DNA of 64,000 nucleotides, taken from NCBI GenBank assembly GCA_949752735.1, contig OX457038.1, positions 63,355,470-63,419,469 of the forward strand, in the 5' to 3' direction. The notes below the pieces were generated by a model. The model made no database searches. It was not told the DNA's origin and was given only the letters and a program-made list of their open reading frames with translations. Position numbers and translations under genes: made by a program. Shown piece after piece: positions 57,455 through 64,000 of the stretch (its first letter is position 1; every line of letters begins with the position of its first letter). Source of the stretch: Lumbricus terrestris. Its lineage: Eukaryota; Annelida; Clitellata; Crassiclitellata; Lumbricidae.

Positions 57455-57828
57455 TAAATAAAATCATGAGTGACCTGTGGACCGAGTTGGATGACCTCTT
57501 TCATACCCGTTAAAATTATCAGCTTGTCTTTCGTCTGTCTGGTAACAGACCGAATTCAAACAGACTTAAATGTCCATCGAGACAGTTCACACTTCACCCT
57601 CCCTCTCGTTTGCTTAATTGGGGAGTTGGACTTCGTCTGTCTTTTGACCTTGTGAACTGCAGTTTGGAAATGCGTGGACAGCAGCAGTGAGACAGACAGA
57701 GATAGACGGAGAGAGACAGACGGACAGAGACAGACGGACAGACAGACAGACAGAGTCAGACAGACAGACGGATGCAGATACTGCAGCATGAGAGCAAGAG
57801 AGGCAGCGAGAAAAGATCGACAAAGAAG

Positions 57829-57972
<144 letters not shown>

Positions 57973-58239
57973 ACTCTATATATCTCTGTCTCTCTTTCTG
58001 TATGTCTCTCTTTCTGTCTGTCCATCTCCCCTCTGTCTGTCTGTCTGCCTCTCTCTCCCCTTCACAAAGCAGAGGTGAATCACTAGGCCAAATACGATTT
58101 GACTTCAACAACGATAGGTGCTTAAAAGTCTTATTTCGGTTCTCAATGAATCTCTTCATCAATTAAGATCTGAATAAAATTAAGAAACGCCGCCAGCTGT
58201 AAAGCTTCTGACTCATAAAACATTTAATGAGTATATATA

Positions 58240-58460
58240 GATACGCTTATCTCCTCCTACTCCTACTTCTCCTCGTCCCTCCTTCTATTTCTCCCCTCTT
58301 CCTCCCTTCTCGTCCACCTCCTCCTCCTCCTCCTCATCTTCCTCTTCTTCCTCCTCTTTCCATCGTCTATTTCTTAGGCTACTTTTCATCCCTTTCCCTC
58401 CCCTCTCCTCATTCTCATCCTCCAATTCATCCTCCTCCTCTTCTTCTTCTTACCTCTCTG
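58240..58460. repeat. Pyrimidine-rich (TCC)n tract
   Basis: Degenerate CTCCTCCTC triplets on the plus strand. The proline-rich frame over it is not considered a gene. Confidence 0.6.
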
Positions 58461-58579
58461 ATAGCCTATAATCCCTATATCATCACATACAGTCACATAC
58501 GTTCAAAGACACACAGACGCAGACACACACAAACACAGACACACAGAGGAGCACACAAGAACACACAGCGCTAAAGAAG

Positions 58580-59990
58580 TGCTTGGCAATTGGATGTCAT
58601 CCAATCTCCTGCAGCGCCTCAACGATTCTAAACTGAAATTTATGTGGCTGAAGCAAATTGCCAGCAGCTGATAAAATTTAGATCCTCAGGTCGATTTCCT
58701 TTGTTTTGTCATCTCTGCATCTGTCCTTTGTGTTGTTCTTGAGCATGGCAGAACATTGTCTGAGAGCCTAGTATATAGGGCCTACATGAATAGTCGGGCA
58801 TATGACCCACAAATTTCATCCCTGTTATCTCTGGTCTTGAACCTGCAGTTCATCCTTCTAACCGTCTCATCAAGTAGCCTATGCAGTTGACTGTGACTGC
58901 TACCTCGCAATTCCTTCATCCAATCGTGTATCGATACCTCTAGAACTGGAGCACGTTTCATGCTGGGCTGCACAATAATTAGTCAGTCTAAATTTCAATC
59001 ACAATGAATCCTCTGAGATGTTAATTCATCGACCTAGTGATAATAATTATAGGAGAGGACGTGAGCCGCGTCACCAATACAACCCGGTTTCCCTGCAATT
59101 ACGCCATGCTTGGAAAGGGTTAGGCCATCGGAGTGGTGATCCTGGGTGTCACGTCAGCCATAGCAGCACGTATGAACACACAGAGGACTGAGAGGACCAC
59201 CTACAAAGCCACATCAAAAAACAACACACGCACATACGATTATCATAGGGTGACCATACGTCCCGGTTTTCCGGGACATGTCCCGGTATTTCGTGGAGCG
59301 TCCCGGTGTCCCGAAGACTTAGAGAAAAGGGCCAAATTGTCCCGGTTTTTGACAAGAAGAAAATTTGAATCTTGAAAACGTTAGTTTTATGTAAATCACA
59401 GAACAAAGTGTAGTTTGTAACCTTAAAAAAGTTGTAACGAAAGAGAAGTTGTCAATAATTTATATGGAGTATTTATTATATTACCGGTACATCTTTAGCA
59501 GTCTAGTGAGTTCGGTTGATAAATTCAAAGAACTATCAAAGAGTAACGAGAAAGATTTTATAATAGGCTATACTTCTAAAAAAAACACAAATGCATGTGT
59601 GCATGTGAATCTTACAAGATACTAATAACACATGGGGTTGACAAATGACAACTTGACATAGATCTAATCATATTATTATATAGGCCAACACATTGTATTT
59701 ACGCATGAAGACTCAAATGGCCTATGCATAATTGTAGCCTATATTACGAATAGGCTACGTAATGTTTTTATTAGTAATTATTATGCATAATATGGTTAAG
59801 TAGACTTAGATGTCTCGAATATGATTGTACATATTATGAATGCATGCTTGAACCTTTGGTTTTATAGGTTTTTTAACTACCTATTCAGGTAAAAAAATTG
59901 GCACAGTGATCAAAATAACATCAACGGACCTCAGGGCACGTCTAGTCCAAAAACCCGATTTGGCATGCACCTACTCTTTCAGCAGGTCGC
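58580..59990. other. Non-coding DNA upstream of the mucin-like gene
   Basis: No gene recognised. TAGGGTGACCATACGTCCCG at about 59246, also begun at 55878 (TAGGGTGACCAT), is a known type of hAT end, but I do not find matching right ends. Confidence 0.4.
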
Positions 59991-59993
59991 ACA

Positions 59994-59997
59994 CACA

Positions 59998-60062
<65 letters not shown>

Positions 60063-60086
60063 ACACACACACACACACACACACAC
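59994..60086. repeat. (CA)n microsatellite
   Basis: About 90 bp of CA repeat with two CCA interruptions, 125 bp upstream of the start codon at 60212. Confidence 0.95.
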
Positions 60087-60211
60087 GCAGTCACATATTT
60101 TTTAATGTCATTAGTGTGTGTGCACTGTGCATTGTGGTTGTTAGCAGAAAATAATTATTTTTTGAATCCGATAAACTTTTGTTATTGAAAAGGTTCTGAT
60201 CGATTCTAAAG

Positions 60212-62546
60212 ATGTCGTCTCTTCATTTTCTTCTTGCGCTACTTCTTGCAGTCGGTAAGTACACCATGCGAGCTCATTTTTACCCTTTCGTATTTTTAAA
60301 GCATTCTCACGATATGGGCTTGGGGTTGCTGTTAGCCAGGAGTCCCCAAAGAGCGTTGGAACAGTTTTCAGGCGTATAACGATAAAGGCCATAACTACAG
60401 TAGCGTTGCTGGCATGGAGAGAACACAATAGGCCTACATAAAACATTGCATGCACTCACAGCATGTTACACAAAGTAACATCTCATGCAGTGGCCTATAT
60501 TAGGTCTAAACTGAATCGTACGACGGCATACTGGTTTGTGTGTTACACTAGCAGTCGAGAAGTTGGTAGTTCATTCAGTGGCGTAGGCAAGGGGTTTCGG
60601 CTCCGGAAAAAAGGTTTTTTTAAAGGTTATTTATCCATTTAAATAAGAACAAATAACAAAAAAAACAGGGTATCCGGCCATAAACCCCCCCCATTAAAAA
60701 TTCCTGGCTACGCCACTGAGTTTATTCCCTCACCACTGCAGGACAGAACGGTGTTCAAGATTTCTCTTTCTTTAGCGCCCCCTTGCTTAATAATTGAACT
60801 AGAAAATAAGTGACCCACCCCATCGGCGAAGAGATGTAGGCTAACAGCTGTTTCGTATCCGTTTCTACTAGTAGCCCAATTGAGGCTTTGAGGAGACAGA
60901 AGTGTGTGTATAATTTAAGTAAGTAAGTAAGCAAAGTAAGTAAATAATAAATTAGTATCTATTTTAATTCTCGGTTGCAGACGACGTTATGCATAGGCAG
61001 CATGTACATTTAAAAGAAAAATATGCGGAGAGGAGAGGTGAGGAACAACGCTCCCCCCTTGTCATATGAAAAGGCCGAGAAAGTGAAGTCGCTAATACGT
61101 CGCGCCATTGGCTTCCTCACGAGATTGCTTCTTGGCTGATTTACATTACATTGCGAATCATAATAATGCGACTAAAATTGCATTGCGTGGTAGGCCTATT
61201 ACACGAACACCAGGAAAATTACATTGTGGTAATAGAGTTACATTATTATAAAGTCATTTATGAAGTTAAAATGCGATGTTACATAACATTTTAAGTGATA
61301 CTTTTGATTGGATCGCATTCTGCGTGAAATATTCTTTTGAACAGGACCATGTTCGGCTGAGTCGACGACAGCAGAAGATGACGTCACTTCCGCCTCTTCC
61401 GGAAACACTTTCCCTACAATTACCGGCACAGATGCAACGGCAACGGAAGCAGAGCAAATGACGCGGATGTCGGAATCGAGTTCCGCCACAAACGATGAAT
61501 TTCTGACGATATCCACTGCAACATATCACACAAACGAACAACAAACGGAGACAACAACAGATGGAGCAACGGTTGCACAACACAGCAACGTTGTCTCGGT
61601 GAGCGGTGGTCACGTGACAGCATCCGAGTCAAGTGAGACGACAACGGTTGCAACCGGTGGCACTGAGACTTCCGTTTCCGGTGAAGATCGCGACACCGGA
61701 AGTGGCTCGGTCACGTGGACGACGTCCGACTCCAGCGCCACCGCAGACGACTACAGGACTCATGATCCGTACAACACGGCATCGTTAGATGGAACCCACT
61801 CAGAGGCCACGGATGCCACACAGGCGACTGCACACGTGACCGGAAACACTACAGATGATGGCGTCACAACTTCTGACGTCACCGAACTCAACGCAAATTT
61901 CTCCGACGTCACCACTTCTCAAGTCAACACGTCTGACGTCATGGATTCTGCGGTCACAAAATCACACGCCACTTTGTCTGACGTCAGCGCTATTCACGTC
62001 AACACGTCCGGCGTTACTTCCAACAGATCTGACGTCACGGTATCTGACGTCACCATGACGTCAGATTCTCATACCTCTGCCTCCCCCGTTGTGCAGGACT
62101 CGGGTGCACAGTACTCGACCACGGATATCATCATCATCGTCGTTGTCACCGTCGTTGGCGGTCTCATCATCATTTCCGCTCTGGTTGTCGTCGTCTGGAA
62201 GTTTCGCCTCTACCGGAACGTCACTCGCTACTTCCAGTCCAATGGGCATGCGCAGGAATTCGACATGGCCGCCCGTGCGAGCGCCGAGGGCAAGCAGCCG
62301 ATCCAGATGGAGTCGAAGGTAGGGGGACTAGCGAGTGAGGGGAGCCAGGTCCCGGATTCCAACTTCACAATTGAGCTTGTTCATGAGCCTACTCAACACG
62401 ATCAGTCGCTGTTCTCCTCGAAGGCAGACGATCCTCTGGCCACGTCAGGGTCCCAGTTCCATCCAGCTGCCGACATGGTCGACGTCCCGTTGCACGATGG
62501 CATCAGAAATCAGGGCTTCCAGGGTGAAAATCCAAACGGATTTTAG
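60212..62546 (+). CDS. Two-exon gene, mucin-like type I membrane protein, 414 aa
   Basis: Exon 1 is 60212-60254 and exon 2 is 61345-62546. The donor G|GTAAGT and acceptor ACAG|GA join in phase 1 to make a Gly codon. Exon 1 encodes a signal peptide (MSSLHFLLALLLAV), cleaved probably after PCSA. The ectodomain (about 20-270) is Ser/Thr-rich with many possible O-glycosylation sites and a few N-x-S/T sequons. Residues 185-255 contain imperfect repeats of SDVT. One membrane helix (about 275-300: DIIIIVVVTVVGGLIIISAL) is followed by basic KFRLYRN and a cytoplasmic tail of about 110 residues without a domain I recognise. This layout fits a cell-surface sialomucin or receptor-like protein; I cannot name the family. 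AATAAA lies at 62836. Confidence 0.82.
60576..60718. mobile_element. hAT-type MITE, 143 bp, in the intron
   Basis: CAGTGGCGTAGGCAAGGGG and the right end TTCCTGGCTACGCCACTG are inverted repeats. The flanks AGTTCATT (60568-60575) and AGTTTATT (60719-60726) differ by one base. It lies in the only intron of the mucin-like gene. Confidence 0.88.
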
Positions 62547-62835
62547 AACAGCTTAGGATGGGTTTTCAATTGGTGACCGCACATCGGGGCAAGCTAGAAC
62601 CGAGGTCTCCTACAACTGCAGGGTGTATGCCTGACCTACTTAAGGCCACGTTGACCTGTCCCAGATTTTCTTGTTTTACCTCTTCACGTGCCAGTTTCTG
62701 TGGGCGCTGCCGGCCCATGTCTTTGGAGGGATTTGTAGACTAGCTCTGTTTGGAAAGTGCTTCAAGAAAACTGTATGAGTTAAACATTTTACATAAACAG
62801 TTTTACACACAACTGATATATTATATATAAATTCT

Positions 62836-62841
62836 AATAAA
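62836..62841 (+). terminator. Polyadenylation signal AATAAA of the mucin-like gene
   Basis: 290 bp after the stop codon, the first AATAAA on the coding strand, in an AT-rich context. Confidence 0.6.
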
Positions 62842-63328
62842 CTCTATGAGGTTGGAAAGGTTATTTCCAATCGTAATTCATTCTGCCATTTGCTGCAGCT
62901 CAGTTTAATTATTTTACATTCTAGGAGATCCTATCTGCGACGGGGAAAAATTCGTAAGAAAAAATTAGAATAAATGCGAATAATTATGTTTAGCAGAATA
63001 AACTCTAAAAATTGAAAATAGATGAAAATTATGATAAACAAATTTTAAAACTGTTGTCAGTGTTATCATTCTGTAGCTCCATTTTCCTAAGTTCAGTCAT
63101 TCCATAATTCAGTTCACAGTCATAGGCCTAGGCCTACAATGATTTGGTCATTCTTATTAGTTTCATACTTTTAAACAGTTCAGTGATTCGATATCTAAAG
63201 CCTGAGCACGAAATGCATGCACTACAGACTAGGCGCTACACAAACACACACATACATCTGGCGGTTTTCGTTAGCTGCAGGTGAATTTTGAGCTGGGATT
63301 TGAGTTTTGTGTCTTTTACCCCAAAGTA

Positions 63329-63329
<1 letters not shown>

Positions 63330-63384
<55 letters not shown>
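63330..63384. repeat. (TA)n microsatellite
   Basis: About 54 bp of TA dinucleotides. Confidence 0.9.
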
Positions 63385-63388
<4 letters not shown>

Positions 63389-63670
63389 CACCAAGCAGTA
63401 TAATTTGGTACCGGCGTAAGCTGGGAAGTAAACAGCAAGTCCTGCGATACACTGGCCTCGTGTCCAGGACCTTGGGATTCGTCCATTGCTGGCTCAGGGC
63501 CATGGAAAAGGAGATGAGCGCCTCCCTATGTTCCTTATGGAACGGGATAGGACTTTTTATATATATCGATCAGAACCTGATCGACTGAATCGAGTGAGAA
63601 TCGCATACCTAAAAACACACGTTTTAGCAATCTGCTTCGATCTATCAGAATATATTTTATCGATGATGCC

Positions 63671-63707
63671 TCCGTCCGTCCGTCCGTCCGTCCGTTCGTC
63701 CGTCCGT
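63671..63707. repeat. (CCGT)n microsatellite
   Basis: About nine CCGT units, one changed to TCGT. Confidence 0.85.
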
Positions 63708-63904
63708 TATTGACCGAGCTTTATCGACCAATAAGCGTGCTCATCCTGGGATGCAGGTGCCATCTAGCGAAAGAAAACACAATATGTAACTAAACAAACG
63801 TAGGAGCGTCGAAGTCTCCCCAAAGTCCACTCGCCCCAACAACAGAGCACACAGAATGCCACGGATGCTAAATCGCTCCCCGCTACCCTCCCAAACAGAC
63901 TGTA

Positions 63905-64000
63905 GTGTTGTTTTCGTTAACGAAAACGAAAACGAAAAGGGTAATTAACGAAAACAAAACGTTTTCGTTAGCGAAAACGAAAACTAAAACTAAAACACGC
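63905..64000. mobile_element. Edge of a transposon with CGTTAACGAAAACG end repeats
   Basis: GTGTTGTTTTCGTTAACGAA followed by many AACGAAAACGAAAA copies resembles the subterminal repeats of an hAT-type element. The window ends before its other terminus, so limits and class are uncertain. Confidence 0.5.

Overview
The window reads as nuclear DNA from an animal, most likely a marine invertebrate. Three host-type genes sit in about 64 kb. Two of them are split by introns whose GT/AG boundaries and codon phases can be followed by eye. Coding density is low, microsatellites are long, and transposons are abundant and often nested. The palindrome TAGGCCTA and its variants recur throughout the non-coding DNA. 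I have seen this habit in marine deuterostome sequence, but I cannot fix the phylum.

Host genes, left to right. (1) 8736-11870 (+) is one uninterrupted reading frame of 1044 aa. It encodes a multi-pass membrane protein with a signal peptide and a C-terminal globular domain that resembles a decayed cysteine-peptidase fold. (2) 35985-40327 (+) is a four-exon gene of 559 aa for a basic, low-complexity, probably nuclear protein with a SUMO-interaction-like motif. (3) 60212-62546 (+) is a two-exon gene of 414 aa for a mucin-like type I membrane protein. Its repeated Ser-Asp-Val-Thr coding carries seven perfect TGACGTCA palindromes. The three genes share no visible pathway and lie far apart.

Mobile DNA fills most of the rest. 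A nearly pristine Ty3/gypsy LTR retrotransposon lies at 25238-32481 on the minus strand. It has 830-bp LTRs, a 4-bp ATAC target duplication, a polypurine tract and an intact 1922-codon gag-pol frame whose first part lies inside the 5' LTR. It is inserted in an old LINE tail. A piggyBac element with TTAA sites and a broken transposase lies at 22911-24836. A 289-aa pogo/CENP-B-like DNA-binding ORF without a DDE catalytic domain lies at 20457-21326. At least eleven hAT-type elements with terminal inverted repeats and 8-bp target duplications are scattered across the window. A 7.8-kb one (47539-55341) encloses a LINE fragment and a 3.4-kb hAT, which itself encloses a further inverted-repeat element.

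The most unusual signal is a set of three foldback elements (6367-7606, 6804-7341 nested inside it, and 17052-17568). Their long inverted arms are built from short tandem 'phrases'. All three have 8-bp target duplications and similar outermost bases (GGT plus a few), but each has a different phrase. They may be one family that exchanges its subterminal repeats.

The remaining DNA (1-6000, 11871-17043, 33194-35984, 41906-46290, 57000-60211, 62842-64000) holds simple repeats, SINE and LINE fragments and plain AT-rich DNA with no gene I can support. Long predicted reading frames in the GAT, GA, CT, CA and GT arrays are repeat artefacts.
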